Of a stretch of 36,843 nt of DNA, positions 7,574 through 14,919 are shown piece by piece. Location: positions 1-36,843 of the forward strand of contig CANQXA010000015.1 in the NCBI GenBank assembly GCA_947627765.1, read 5' to 3'. Made by a program: the position numbers and the translations under genes. Source of the stretch: an uncultured Clostridia bacterium (GTDB lineage: Bacteria > Bacillota > Clostridia > Christensenellales > Borkfalkiaceae). Position 1 is the first letter of the stretch; each line of letters starts with the position of its first letter. The notes beneath the pieces are model-generated. The model saw only the letters and a program-made list of their open reading frames with translations. It ran no database searches and was not told the DNA's origin.

Positions 7574-7583
7574 CATTTTTATG
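7546..7583 (-). terminator. Perfect palindromic terminator of tRNA-Glu
   Basis: Arms 7546-7562 and 7567-7583 pair over 17 bp around GAAA, and the minus-strand copy ends in a T-run. It begins at the very 3' end of the tRNA, overlapping its CCA by two bases. It is the sister of the palindrome at 4516-4553. Confidence 0.8.
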
Positions 7584-7656
7584 GTGACCTTGCCGGGAAT
7601 CGAACCCGGGATTGCGCCGTGAGAGGGCGCCGTCTTAACCGCTTGACCACAAGGCC
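7582..7656 (-). tRNA. tRNA-Glu, anticodon CTC
   Basis: The minus strand folds as a full cloverleaf. The acceptor arms GGCCTTG and CAAGGTC pair with one G-U. The anticodon stem GCGCC/GGCGC closes a CTCTCAC loop with anticodon CTC. The T stem CCGGG/CCCGG holds TTCGATT, and ACCA ends the gene, so CCA is encoded. It would read GAG codons. The identity rests on the anticodon alone. Confidence 0.93.
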
Positions 7657-7844
7657 GAATGATGAAATTGATCCGTCGCAGGGGCGTTTCCGCCGCGGGG
7701 GGCAAACCCAACGCCGCGCCGCAAGAGGGGCGTCGCCGTGATTGCTCGTTGATTATAACACATTTGCCGCGATCTTGCAACCGATTTTGTAGGTCTTCTT
7801 CGAAAAAAATCCAAAAAAAAGACATCCGCCTGTGCCGCAGTCCG

Positions 7845-8001
7845 AAAAAGGGTTAACCCGCATCTCTGCAGGTGGGTGCCCGATGGCACAGCTTCAGACT
7901 TTCCGTTGCAATAACAGACCTTGCCTATCAGCGCCAACCGATGCTCCCGAAGGTACTTTGTGGATTACGTTTTTCCCGGATCCCGTACACCGCAGGTGTC
8001 A
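7845..8001 (-). ncRNA. ssrS: Probable 6S RNA
   Basis: A strong promoter (8008-8036) drives a stretch of about 157 bases with no open frame. The transcript would begin near ACACCTGCGGTGT and end at GCGGGTTAACCC plus a T-run (7845-7849). Its ends can pair (ACCTGC with GCGGGT), and the inner parts look like a long interrupted hairpin, as expected for 6S RNA, which binds RNA polymerase by imitating an open promoter. Blocks such as ACAAAGTACCTTCGGGAGC and CATCGGGCACCCACCT resemble Firmicutes 6S RNAs as I remember them. It lacks the conserved loop of SRP RNA and is too short for RNase P or tmRNA. The exact ends are estimates. Confidence 0.62.
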
Positions 8002-8007
8002 TTTATT

Positions 8008-8036
8008 ATTATAGCAGAAGTTTTTCCAAATAGCAA
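8008..8036 (-). promoter_or_regulatory. Promoter of the 6S-like RNA
   Basis: On the minus strand TTGCTA (8031-8036) and a perfect TATAAT (8008-8013) lie 17 bases apart, with nothing coding downstream. The 296 bases between this RNA and the heat-shock gene hold this promoter, the terminator at 8249, one TACCATGTCCG word (8217-8227) and no gene. Confidence 0.75.
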
Positions 8037-8248
8037 CGATTCCGAGAAATTTTCCGATGGAAATTTGTTACAACCTGCGCCGCGCAAATTTTTCTTGTTA
8101 CGTCGCGCCGCCGCTCCGATCCCGCGCCGAACTTCCCTTTGGTACGACGTGCCGCGGATTCGTTTGATCGGCGGGAAAATCCTCCCTCTTGGATGCCTTT
8201 CCGCCTCGTTGGGCGGTACCATGTCCGAGGAGGACCCTCCCGGAAGGC

Positions 8249-8280
8249 AAAAAAGAGCGGACGGGAAGACCCGTCCGCTC
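8249..8280 (-). terminator. Terminator of the small heat-shock gene
   Basis: An 11-bp perfect stem, GAGCGGACGGG with CCCGTCCGCTC around a four-base loop, is followed on the minus strand by six T residues. It lies 17 bases beyond the stop of the gene. Confidence 0.9.
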
Positions 8281-8297
8281 CCTTTGGGGGGAATATC

Positions 8298-8696
8298 TTA
8301 TTCGATGGGAATCGAATGCGAAGCGATTTGCTTGGGCTGCGCCTTGGGGACGCTGAGCGTGAGGATACCGTCCTCATATTTTGCCTTGACGCTGTTTTCG
8401 GCGATCTCGGTCCCGACGTAATAGCTACGGCTGAAGGATTCCTTGATCTCTTTGTGGAGATATTTTTCCTCGCCCTTTGCGGATTTGCTCCCCCCGACGG
8501 TGAGATACCCGTCCTCCAACGAGACGGAGATCTGGTCCTTCTTGAAGCCGGGCATTTCGATCTCGAGGGTGTAACCCGTTTCGGTCTCTTTGATGTCGGT
8601 GCGCATATCGTGCTGGTCATCGTAGAACATGGGTTTGAAGAAGTCGTCGAAGAAATTGACGAAGTTCTGGTTGCGTTTGACGGGATAGTCTTTCAT
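8298..8696 (-). CDS. Small heat-shock protein, Hsp20/alpha-crystallin family
   Basis: This 132-residue cytoplasmic holdase binds unfolding proteins without ATP and keeps them soluble for refolding. The alpha-crystallin domain spans about residues 30-125, from MRTDIKETETGYTLEIEMPG through FSRSYYVG to the closing strand GILTLSVPK, which carries the family G-x-L motif. The N-terminal arm is short (NQNFVNFFDDFF) and Phe-rich, as usual. The C-terminal tail has I-P-I at the very end, a typical I-x-I anchor for oligomer assembly. I chose the ATG at 8694-8696 because AAAGGAG lies at a normal distance from it; an ATG two codons earlier sits too close. A GC-rich hairpin (8711-8724) is just upstream of the ribosome site. 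Confidence 0.95.
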   Translation of the reverse strand: MKDYPVKRNQNFVNFFDDFFKPMFYDDQHDMRTDIKETETGYTLEIEMPGFKKDQISVSLEDGYLTVGGSKSAKGEEKYLHKEIKESFSRSYYVGTEIAENSVKAKYEDGILTLSVPKAQPKQIASHSIPIE

Positions 8697-8740
8697 AATC
8701 ATTCTCCTTTGGGGGATCGCCCCCTCGTTTGTTCATCTTA

Positions 8741-8768
8741 ATGATACCCATCCGCCGCGCTCTTCAAA
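8741..8768 (-). promoter_or_regulatory. Possible promoter of the small heat-shock gene
   Basis: On the minus strand TTTGAA (8763-8768) and TATCAT (8741-8746) are 16 bases apart. No CIRCE element or CtsR site is visible, so control differs from the common Firmicutes heat-shock circuits. Confidence 0.4.
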
Positions 8769-8786
8769 CGCTCCTTTCAAATTTAT

Positions 8787-8806
8787 TTGTGAAATCTTTT
8801 TCACAA
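8787..8806. promoter_or_regulatory. 20-bp palindrome between divergent hsp20 and cysK
   Basis: TTGTGAAA-TCTT-TTTCACAA is a perfect 8-bp inverted repeat. It lies about 25 bases before the cysK -35 box and about 20 before the proposed hsp20 -35 box, so it could serve either gene as a binding site for a dimeric regulator. A related half, TTTTGTGAAA, occurs twice before the ABC transporter gene at 29717 and 29757. Confidence 0.55.
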
Positions 8807-8830
8807 TCGGAGAATGTGCGGACGATTTTC

Positions 8831-8859
8831 TTGACAGGACTTTGCGCCGCGCATATAAT
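8831..8859 (+). promoter_or_regulatory. Consensus promoter of cysK
   Basis: TTGACA (8831-8836) and TATAAT (8854-8859) match the consensus perfectly with a 17-base spacer. The leader of about 77 bases can form a small hairpin (CTCCG...CGGAG) but shows no S-box or T-box motifs. Confidence 0.9.
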
Positions 8860-8942
8860 AAAAAGCGTACAACGCCCCGAAACGAAAATTTCGCCGCTCC
8901 GAAGGACAAATCCGGAGGACGGGGTGCGGAAGGGGAGCAGAA

Positions 8943-9866
8943 ATGGCACTTTATCATTCGATCACGGAGACGATCGGCGGAACGCCCCTCGTCGAACTTA
9001 AAAATTTCGAGGCGCGCCATGCGCTCAAAGCGAAGCTCTACGCCAAGCTCGAGTATTTCAACCCCGCGGGGAGCGTGAAGGACCGCATCGCATTGGCGAT
9101 GATCGAGGACGCTGAGAGACGGAAGACTTTAAGACCGGGCGCGACGATCATCGAGCCCACTTCGGGCAATACGGGGATCGGGCTCGCCGCCATCGGCGCC
9201 GCGAAGGGGTATCATGTCGTGCTCACCATGCCCGAGACGATGAGCGTGGAGCGCAGGAACCTCATCAAGGCGTACGGCGCGGAGGTCGTCCTCACCGAGG
9301 GCTCCAAGGGCATGAAGGGGGCCATCGCCAAGGCGGAGGAGCTCAGAGACGCGACGGAGGGCGCCGTCATCTTGGGGCAGTTTACCAACCCCGCCAACCC
9401 CGCCTGCCACTATGCGGCGACGGGCCCCGAAATTTGGGAAGACACCCAAGGCAAGGTGGATTTCTTCGTCGCGGGCGTGGGCACGGGCGGTACCATAACG
9501 GGCGTCGGAAAATATCTCAAAGAGCGCGATCCCGCCGTCAAGGTGATCGCGGTGGAGCCCGCCTCGTCGCCCGTCCTCTCGAAGGGGACCGCGGGCGCGC
9601 ATAAGATCCAAGGCATCGGCGCGGGGTTTGTGCCCGACGTACTCGATACAATGATCTACGATGAGATCATCGCCGTCTCCAATGAGGACGCTTTTGCGGC
9701 GGGGAAGGAGATCGGCAAAGAGGGATTCCTCGCGGGGATCTCGTCGGGCGCGGCGCTGTATGCCGCCTCGCTGATCGCGGCAAGGGAGGAAAACGCGGGC
9801 AAGACGGTCGTCGTTCTCTTCCCCGATACGGGCGACCGCTATCTCTCCACTCCGCTGTTTTCATGA
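8943..9866 (+). CDS. cysK: Cysteine synthase A (O-acetylserine sulfhydrylase)
   Basis: The 307-residue enzyme makes cysteine from O-acetylserine and sulfide with pyridoxal phosphate. The cofactor lysine is K46 in NPAGSVKDR. The substrate loop TSGNTG is at 73-78, and the phosphate-binding GTGGT lies near 176-180. The C-terminal SSGAA segment that faces the cofactor ring is also present. Length and motif order are those of CysK; the absence of an extra domain argues against cystathionine beta-synthase. CysK and CysM are hard to separate by eye, but the [16 protein letters not shown] start is CysK-like. GGGGAG precedes the ATG. It is a single-gene unit with its own promoter and terminator, and no sulfur-assimilation genes are nearby. 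Confidence 0.95.
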   Translation: MALYHSITETIGGTPLVELKNFEARHALKAKLYAKLEYFNPAGSVKDRIALAMIEDAERRKTLRPGATIIEPTSGNTGIGLAAIGAAKGYHVVLTMPETMSVERRNLIKAYGAEVVLTEGSKGMKGAIAKAEELRDATEGAVILGQFTNPANPACHYAATGPEIWEDTQGKVDFFVAGVGTGGTITGVGKYLKERDPAVKVIAVEPASSPVLSKGTAGAHKIQGIGAGFVPDVLDTMIYDEIIAVSNEDAFAAGKEIGKEGFLAGISSGAALYAASLIAAREENAGKTVVVLFPDTGDRYLSTPLFS

Positions 9867-9871
9867 ACCGC

Positions 9872-9895
9872 AGGGCGCCGTAAGGCGCCCTCTTC
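9872..9895 (+). terminator. Terminator of cysK
   Basis: AGGGCGCC and GGCGCCCT pair over eight bases around GTAA, followed by TCTTCTCT. The T-run is broken but the hairpin is strong and only six bases after the stop. Confidence 0.75.
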
Positions 9896-9946
9896 TCTGC
9901 ATAGGACAAATTTCCTCCCGCATATGATAGCCAAGGAGGTAGTTCT

Positions 9947-10648
9947 ATGTCAGGGTTGCTCTGCGCCGTGCTCGCGCGGCTCTTCTTTTTTACGGGATTG
10001 GTGTCGGACGGCAGTTCCTATCCCAAGCCCCTTTCCGCCGAAGAGGAGGAAAAATATCTCCGTCTCGCCAAGGCGGGGGATAAGAACGCGCGGGATATGC
10101 TGGTCAAGCACAATATGCGCCTCGTCGCCCATATTGTAAAAAAGTACGCGGGAGCGGCGGAGACGGACGACATGATCTCCGTGGGTTCCATCGGGCTGAT
10201 CAAGGCGATCAACACCTATGAACTCGGACATGGTACCCGCCTCGCTACTTATACGGCGCGTTGCATCGAGAACGAGATCCTCATGCTGATCCGCTCGGGC
10301 AAGAAGCATCGCAGTAACGTCTCCCTCTCCGACCCCGTCGGGACGGACAAGGACGGGAACGAACTCACCCTCATGGACCTCCTGTTTGAGAAGGAGGACA
10401 AGGTATTCGGAAACGTGGAGCGGTCGCTCATGCAGGAGAAGTTTCTCGAGGCGATCTCCCGTCTGCTCACCGAGCGGGAGACCGAGATCATCCGCCTCCG
10501 CTATGCGCCCGACGGCGGCGTCCCTCTCGCCCAAAGGGAAGTCGCCGCGCGGCTCAAAATCTCCCGTTCCTACGTCAGCAGGATCGAAAAAAAGGCGCTC
10601 GAAAAACTGCGCGCGGGGTTGAAGCGGGAAGATTTTCTGAGCGAATGA
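9947..10648 (+). CDS. sigK: RNA polymerase sporulation sigma factor SigK (pro-form)
   Basis: This 233-residue sigma-70 family protein directs late mother-cell transcription during spore formation. The first 20 or so residues (MSGLLCAVLARLFFFTG) are hydrophobic, like the pro-sequence that holds SigK at the membrane until cleavage. YPKPLSAEEEEKYL then marks the start of mature SigK. Region 2 follows with NMRLVAHIVKKY, the DDMISVGSIGLIKAI core helix and TYTARCIENEILM. Region 4 ends the protein with a helix-turn-helix (REVAARLKISRSYVSRIEKKALEKL). The gene is continuous, with no skin-type insertion. AAGGAGG stands eight bases before the ATG. I saw no promoter I could place confidently. It contains CGGACATGGTA (10225-10235), a minus-strand copy of the recurring 11-bp word. 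Confidence 0.93.
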   Translation: MSGLLCAVLARLFFFTGLVSDGSSYPKPLSAEEEEKYLRLAKAGDKNARDMLVKHNMRLVAHIVKKYAGAAETDDMISVGSIGLIKAINTYELGHGTRLATYTARCIENEILMLIRSGKKHRSNVSLSDPVGTDKDGNELTLMDLLFEKEDKVFGNVERSLMQEKFLEAISRLLTERETEIIRLRYAPDGGVPLAQREVAARLKISRSYVSRIEKKALEKLRAGLKREDFLSE

Positions 10649-10679
10649 CCGCTTTGCGGACGACGGCAGGGCGGTTTTG

Positions 10680-10762
10680 AACAAAAAAGCGGCGGTGACT
10701 TCCCGCCTTTCGGGGACGCCCGTCCGCTCCCACCCTGCGGTCCGCCGCGGGGCTTTTTTGTT
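10680..10762. terminator. Large compound hairpin after sigK
   Basis: AACAAAAAAGC at 10680-10690 pairs with GCTTTTTTGTT at 10752-10762. A GGCGG/CCGCC extension and a GC-rich interior of about 50 bases lie between. Runs of A and T on the two arms would let it act in both directions. Four bases in the right arm (CCCC-like) are unpaired, so it is imperfect. Confidence 0.7.
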
Positions 10763-10821
10763 ATGGGGGAAGGTTTTCCGCGGTTTCCTGCGGTTTTTAG
10801 AATAAAATTGAGGGAATACAT

Positions 10822-10850
10822 TTGCTTTCTCGCAAATTTCATGATATAAT
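10822..10850 (+). promoter_or_regulatory. Promoter of the 1224-aa surface protein
   Basis: TTGCTT (10822-10827) and TATAAT (10845-10850) are 17 bases apart, followed by a leader of about 27 bases with AAAGGAG before the GTG start. Confidence 0.8.
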
Positions 10851-10883
10851 ACAGTGTAAAAAATAAACAAAGGAGTACCTGTC

Positions 10884-13800
10884 GTGAGAAAAGGGATCAT
10901 GCCGGTCGTCTGCGCGCTCCTCGGGGCAGTCTTGTGCGCACAGATCCCGCTCGGAGCTTCCGCCGCACAGAATGCCTACGATTTTTCCATGCCCGGGGGG
11001 AGTTCCGTCGCCTTAGACGCCTCCGCGCTTCTCGGGCGCATGGGGGAGACGGTGGGGGACGCAGAGCGGGAATATCTCGACGGCGTATTTGAACTTCTTT
11101 ACAGCGAGCCACTCTCCAAAACGGAGAGCGGACAGCCTACCGTTCTGACTTTTTACGAGGGGGACGGCGAGGGCGGCGAACTCCGCGCGGAGGCGTCCGT
11201 CTATCGCTATCTCGCCTCCAACGGCAGCGAAGTGGTCTGGTCTCCCACAGCGGCGACCGTAAACGGCATACCCATGTCCGAGACGGACGGTGCATTTTCC
11301 GCGCAAGTGGGGGACACGGCGACAGACGGCGATACCGTTTCGGTCACCTACGAGACGACCCTCACCGTAAAGCGGGGGGACGTCAACGTTTTCCTCAACA
11401 GCGCGTACAGGGCGGCGGAGGCGGCGCACACCAAGCTCGAAGAGGCGGAAGCGCGCTACCAAGACGAGTACGCCCGCTATCTCTCCGCCAAGGCGCAGTA
11501 CGACCGCTACCTCGCCGCGCTCGAGCAGTATGAGCGGGACGAAGCGGAATACAAGCAGTATTGTTCCGATCTCGCCGTCTACGAGAGCGAGCTCAGGCGT
11601 TACGAGGCGTATCTCGCCGCATTGGAGAACTACGAGCGCGATCTCGAGGCGTACAACGGGTACGACGAACGTCTCGCCGCGTACAAAGAGCAGGTACGGG
11701 CGCGCGAGCAATACCTTCAAGCGTTGGCGCAGTACCAAAAACAGCTCGAAGCGTACGAGAGCGCGGTCGCGTCTCCCGAGGGGGAGAAGGCGCTCCATCA
11801 GCTCGACATCCTCGCCTACCTGACCCGCCCCGTGACGAGCCTCAAACGCACGTTGTACGACGCGATCATGGGCGGCACGGTGACGCAGGTCCTCGCCAAC
11901 AGCGAACTTCTATACCAATACGGCCACGTGGAGAAGAAGGCGCTCGACGAAGCCGCCCGCGTCACCTACAACCTCAGAGATCTCCTTCCCCGCCTTACCG
12001 CCTGCAAGACGGACGAGGAGCGCTATACCTTCTATATCCTCAATTCGGACGCCCTGCGCGAGAACTTCTGCACGCTGTGGCGGACGTTGGATTTCCTGTA
12101 CGCCTACGAGGATTACGACATCGTGCGGGACAACATCAAGGGGGACCGCAAGACCAAGTTCGACATCCTCCTCGCCCAGCTCTACTATTTCTGCAACGCC
12201 ATTACCGACGGCGGCGTCCCCAACTATGCCAAAGTCTACAATTACGGCAGGGACAAAAAGAGCTACAAGGCGAAGGATTTCGATTCCTCCTACCTCATCG
12301 CGGGGAAGACGCCGCTCTCCATCATCGGGGAGGACGTCCTCGAAGACAAGGAGATGGCGGAGCCCCTCCAAAACGGCTATCCCAAGATCCCGCCGAAGCC
12401 CGAAGAGCCGACGCCCGTCGTCGATCCGGGGCAACAGCCCGTGCGCCCGCGCGAGCCCGTCCTGCCCGAGGAAGTGAAACAGCCCACCCGTCCCGAGACA
12501 GTCGAGCCCCCTACCATGTCCGAAAGGGAGGTGCCAGATCCCGTAGAACCGACCCCTTATCTTCCCACCGAAGAGGAGACAAGGCTCTCTGCGGCGTATA
12601 AGACCACGCTCTTCGAGCGCACGCCCCTTGCGGAAGATGTCCGTCTCATCTTCCAAACGTCGATCGTCAAGTATTTCCGCAACGCGCGGCTCGTCAACGT
12701 CTATTTCCATCGCTATGAGCGCGGCACGGAGGAGAATCCCGTCGTCCGCCGCGTCTATGAAGCCGAGCTGTTCGCCCCCGTCTCCGCAGGCGATCTTGCG
12801 CCCGCAAAGGAGCTCCGCGGCTACACTTGCACGTTCGCGGGCTGGGAGGACGGAGACGGCAATTTGATCGACCTCAACAGCCTCGATACGGCGCGCACCG
12901 AGCTCGATCTCTATCCCCGTTTTACGGTCACGCCCAACCTCTATGAAGTGGTTTGGGACGTCGCGGGATCGCGTTTCAGCGACCTCTGCGCCTATCAGAC
13001 CATACCCATGTACGACCCTGTCCGCTTCAAACCGCTCGAAAAGACGGGCGGCGGGGTCCGCCTTTACCGCTTCCGCGGCTGGCAGTGCGGCAACGATTTT
13101 TATCCCGGCGGCGAGCCGCTCGCCCCGATGTCGGACGCGCCCGTCCGCTATGAAGCGCGCTTCGAGGAGAGCCACGTCGTCACCTTCTCGGTGGACGGCT
13201 CGGTCTACGAATATGCCGTTTGGGACGGCGATCCCGTCCGCTTCGAAGGGACCCCCGAAAAGCCTTCGGACGGGCGGTATTACTATGTGTTCCGCGGTTG
13301 GGGCGCAGAGATCCCCGCAGAGACGCGGGCAGACGCCGTCTACATCGCGCAGTTCGAACGGCTTCCCCTCATCGGAGCCATGGACGGCACGGCGGGCACC
13401 GTGGAGGAACGGGAGGGCGCGCTTGTTGCGACCCTCTACGGCGGCTATTCCGAGATCGCGGTCGCGGGGGCGGTCGGCGTCGCAAACGAGCGCAACCTGC
13501 CTCTGACCGTGCGCCTTTCCTCCATTACGGTCTTCTTCGACGTTGCCGACGTCAAGCTCTTTGCGGCGGAGGGCGCGGCGACGATGCGGGCGGAAGCGAT
13601 CCAGACGGGCGTCAACGCCTACCGCTATCTGATCGCCCTTTCGGACGGGGAGGGTTCCCCCGTTGCGGCGGGGCGTTCGGTGGACGTCAGCGCCTCGGGG
13701 AGCTTCGATCTTGAGAACTCCGTGCTCTATTGCACGGAAAAGGACGGTACCATGTCCGCGGTACAGCCCACATTCGGCAAAAATACGGTGTCGTTTGCCG

Positions 13801-14558
13801 CCCGCCTTTCGTATGAGCATACGCTCTTCGCGCAGTACGCGGTCTCCGTGATCGAATCGGAATTCGCCGAGCTCACAATAGATAAAATGCACGCGCGCGC
13901 GGGTGAAACGGTGACCGTAACGGTGGGGGAATTCCAGCCCGGCACCTATCTCGAATCCCTGTATGTACGCTACGGCAACGAATCGGTTGCGGTCGGTGAC
14001 GACGGGACCTTTACCATGCCCGCGGGCAACGTCGTCGTGGGATTGCTGGCGGGATATTACGAATATACTGTGGTCTTCCGCGCCGACGGCAAGGTCATTT
14101 CCACGGCGACCTACCGCTACGGCGAACAGCCCGTTCCCCCCGCCGATCCCGTCAAAGCGCCCGACGAAACCTACGAATATACCTTCTCGGGGTGGGATAA
14201 ACCCATCGAAAAAGTGACGAAAGACGCCGAATATGTGGCGGTTTATACGAAATCGGAGCTTCCCGAGCGGGTCTACCCCGTCTCGAAGCTGGTCAAGATC
14301 ATGCGGGTCGCCATCGTCGTGGTCCCCATCTTTTTGGGACTGCTGATCCTTCTTATCGTCTTCCTCGTCGTAAGGCATATCTTGAAGAAGAAGCGCCGCG
14401 CGAGGGGAGAGCCGCCGAAGAAACGCCGCACCAAGCGTAAGACGCCCATGCCCGAGGTTTCCGAAACGGCAGAAGATGCGCCCATGCCCGAGGCTTCCGA
14501 AACGGCAGAAGATGCGCCTCCCGAGCCTTCCGAAGAGGGGGAAGACAAGGGCGAATGA
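10884..14558 (+). CDS. Large membrane-anchored surface protein with coiled coil and InlB-type repeats
   Basis: This 1224-residue protein begins with a signal peptide (MRKGIMPVVCALLGAVLC... cut near residue 28). A Tyr/Ala/Glu-rich coiled coil covers about 165-285, with repeating A-x-Y-x-x-Y-L-A-A-L-E-x-Y patterns. A Pro-rich linker follows at about 490-570. From about 590 on there are beta repeats of the InlB/Listeria-Bacteroides type, with the F-x-G-W signature at several places; the last ends in YTFSGWDKPIEKVTKDAEY before the membrane. One transmembrane helix (about 1136-1166) is followed by a Lys/Arg-rich stop-transfer segment and an acidic cytoplasmic tail with two copies of a PMPE-x-SETAEDA repeat. 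There is no LPXTG motif. GTG is the start because AAAGGAG lies eight bases before it. A structural or adhesive surface role is likely; the partner is unknown. Confidence 0.8.
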   Translation: MRKGIMPVVCALLGAVLCAQIPLGASAAQNAYDFSMPGGSSVALDASALLGRMGETVGDAEREYLDGVFELLYSEPLSKTESGQPTVLTFYEGDGEGGELRAEASVYRYLASNGSEVVWSPTAATVNGIPMSETDGAFSAQVGDTATDGDTVSVTYETTLTVKRGDVNVFLNSAYRAAEAAHTKLEEAEARYQDEYARYLSAKAQYDRYLAALEQYERDEAEYKQYCSDLAVYESELRRYEAYLAALENYERDLEAYNGYDERLAAYKEQVRAREQYLQALAQYQKQLEAYESAVASPEGEKALHQLDILAYLTRPVTSLKRTLYDAIMGGTVTQVLANSELLYQYGHVEKKALDEAARVTYNLRDLLPRLTACKTDEERYTFYILNSDALRENFCTLWRTLDFLYAYEDYDIVRDNIKGDRKTKFDILLAQLYYFCNAITDGGVPNYAKVYNYGRDKKSYKAKDFDSSYLIAGKTPLSIIGEDVLEDKEMAEPLQNGYPKIPPKPEEPTPVVDPGQQPVRPREPVLPEEVKQPTRPETVEPPTMSEREVPDPVEPTPYLPTEEETRLSAAYKTTLFERTPLAEDVRLIFQTSIVKYFRNARLVNVYFHRYERGTEENPVVRRVYEAELFAPVSAGDLAPAKELRGYTCTFAGWEDGDGNLIDLNSLDTARTELDLYPRFTVTPNLYEVVWDVAGSRFSDLCAYQTIPMYDPVRFKPLEKTGGGVRLYRFRGWQCGNDFYPGGEPLAPMSDAPVRYEARFEESHVVTFSVDGSVYEYAVWDGDPVRFEGTPEKPSDGRYYYVFRGWGAEIPAETRADAVYIAQFERLPLIGAMDGTAGTVEEREGALVATLYGGYSEIAVAGAVGVANERNLPLTVRLSSITVFFDVADVKLFAAEGAATMRAEAIQTGVNAYRYLIALSDGEGSPVAAGRSVDVSASGSFDLENSVLYCTEKDGTMSAVQPTFGKNTVSFAARLSYEHTLFAQYAVSVIESEFAELTIDKMHARAGETVTVTVGEFQPGTYLESLYVRYGNESVAVGDDGTFTMPAGNVVVGLLAGYYEYTVVFRADGKVISTATYRYGEQPVPPADPVKAPDETYEYTFSGWDKPIEKVTKDAEYVAVYTKSELPERVYPVSKLVKIMRVAIVVVPIFLGLLILLIVFLVVRHILKKKRRARGEPPKKRRTKRKTPMPEVSETAEDAPMPEASETAEDAPPEPSEEGEDKGE

Positions 14559-14794
14559 GCGCAAAACACGCATAATATCCTGCATAAAACCGTTCATGAG
14601 CGAATTTTTCGCCCTTCTTGCGGGTACGTTTGCCGCCGCAAAGAGAGGGGACGGAACTGCGGTCTGCGGCCCAATGGGGCGCGCGAAAGAGGGTGCAACC
14701 CCGCAAAACGCCAAATATAAGCGATAAAAAGGAATTTTCTACCGTTTTCGGCAAAAAACTTGGAGCATACTGAGAATTTTTGTCGAAAAAACTA
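14559..14794. other. Intergenic stretch without a recognised gene
   Basis: Between the two large surface-protein genes lie about 360 bases, of which the last part holds a promoter and dyad. In this first part I see only a weak hairpin GCGAA-TTT-TTCGC near 14599-14612 with no proper T-run, and no open frame with a ribosome site. Confidence 0.5.
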
Positions 14795-14823
14795 TTGACA
14801 TTTGGCTCGGGAAACATTAAGAT
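14795..14823 (+). promoter_or_regulatory. Promoter of the 2220-aa surface protein
   Basis: TTGACA (14795-14800) and TAAGAT (14818-14823) are 17 bases apart. A second TTGACA at 14828-14833 has no matching -10 box. The leader is about 90 bases. Confidence 0.6.
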
Positions 14824-14825
14824 AG

Positions 14826-14844
14826 TATTGACAGAGTATCAATA
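14826..14844. promoter_or_regulatory. Inverted repeat at the start site, possible operator
   Basis: TATTGA and TCAATA are perfect complements separated by seven bases, covering the predicted transcription start. This is a normal geometry for a repressor site, but six-base arms can arise by chance. Confidence 0.35.
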
Positions 14845-14919
14845 TAGGGAAAGTCTGTGCGTCGGAGCGATCTGCCGCACGGCATTTGAATATCGATACC
14901 GCAATAGGGAGAAACCGTT

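Noticed and set aside
7098-7825. Minus-strand frames of about 130 and 112 residues
   Set aside because: They translate the duplicated hairpin element and the tRNA gene itself; the shared peptide patterns come from the DNA repeat.
8711-8724. RNA thermometer before the small heat-shock gene
   Set aside because: The GGGGG/CCCCC hairpin lies beside the ribosome site but does not cover it, and it is too GC-rich to melt at physiological temperature.
8860-8942. Riboswitch or T-box in the cysK leader
   Set aside because: The leader is short and none of the conserved S-box or T-box blocks can be found.
9921-9929. CATATGATA as a sporulation-type -10 box for sigK
   Set aside because: Transcription would start inside the strong ribosome site at 9933-9939, and no matching -35 element is at the right distance.
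9947-10648. skin-type insertion in sigK
   Set aside because: The gene is continuous from the pro-sequence to region 4.
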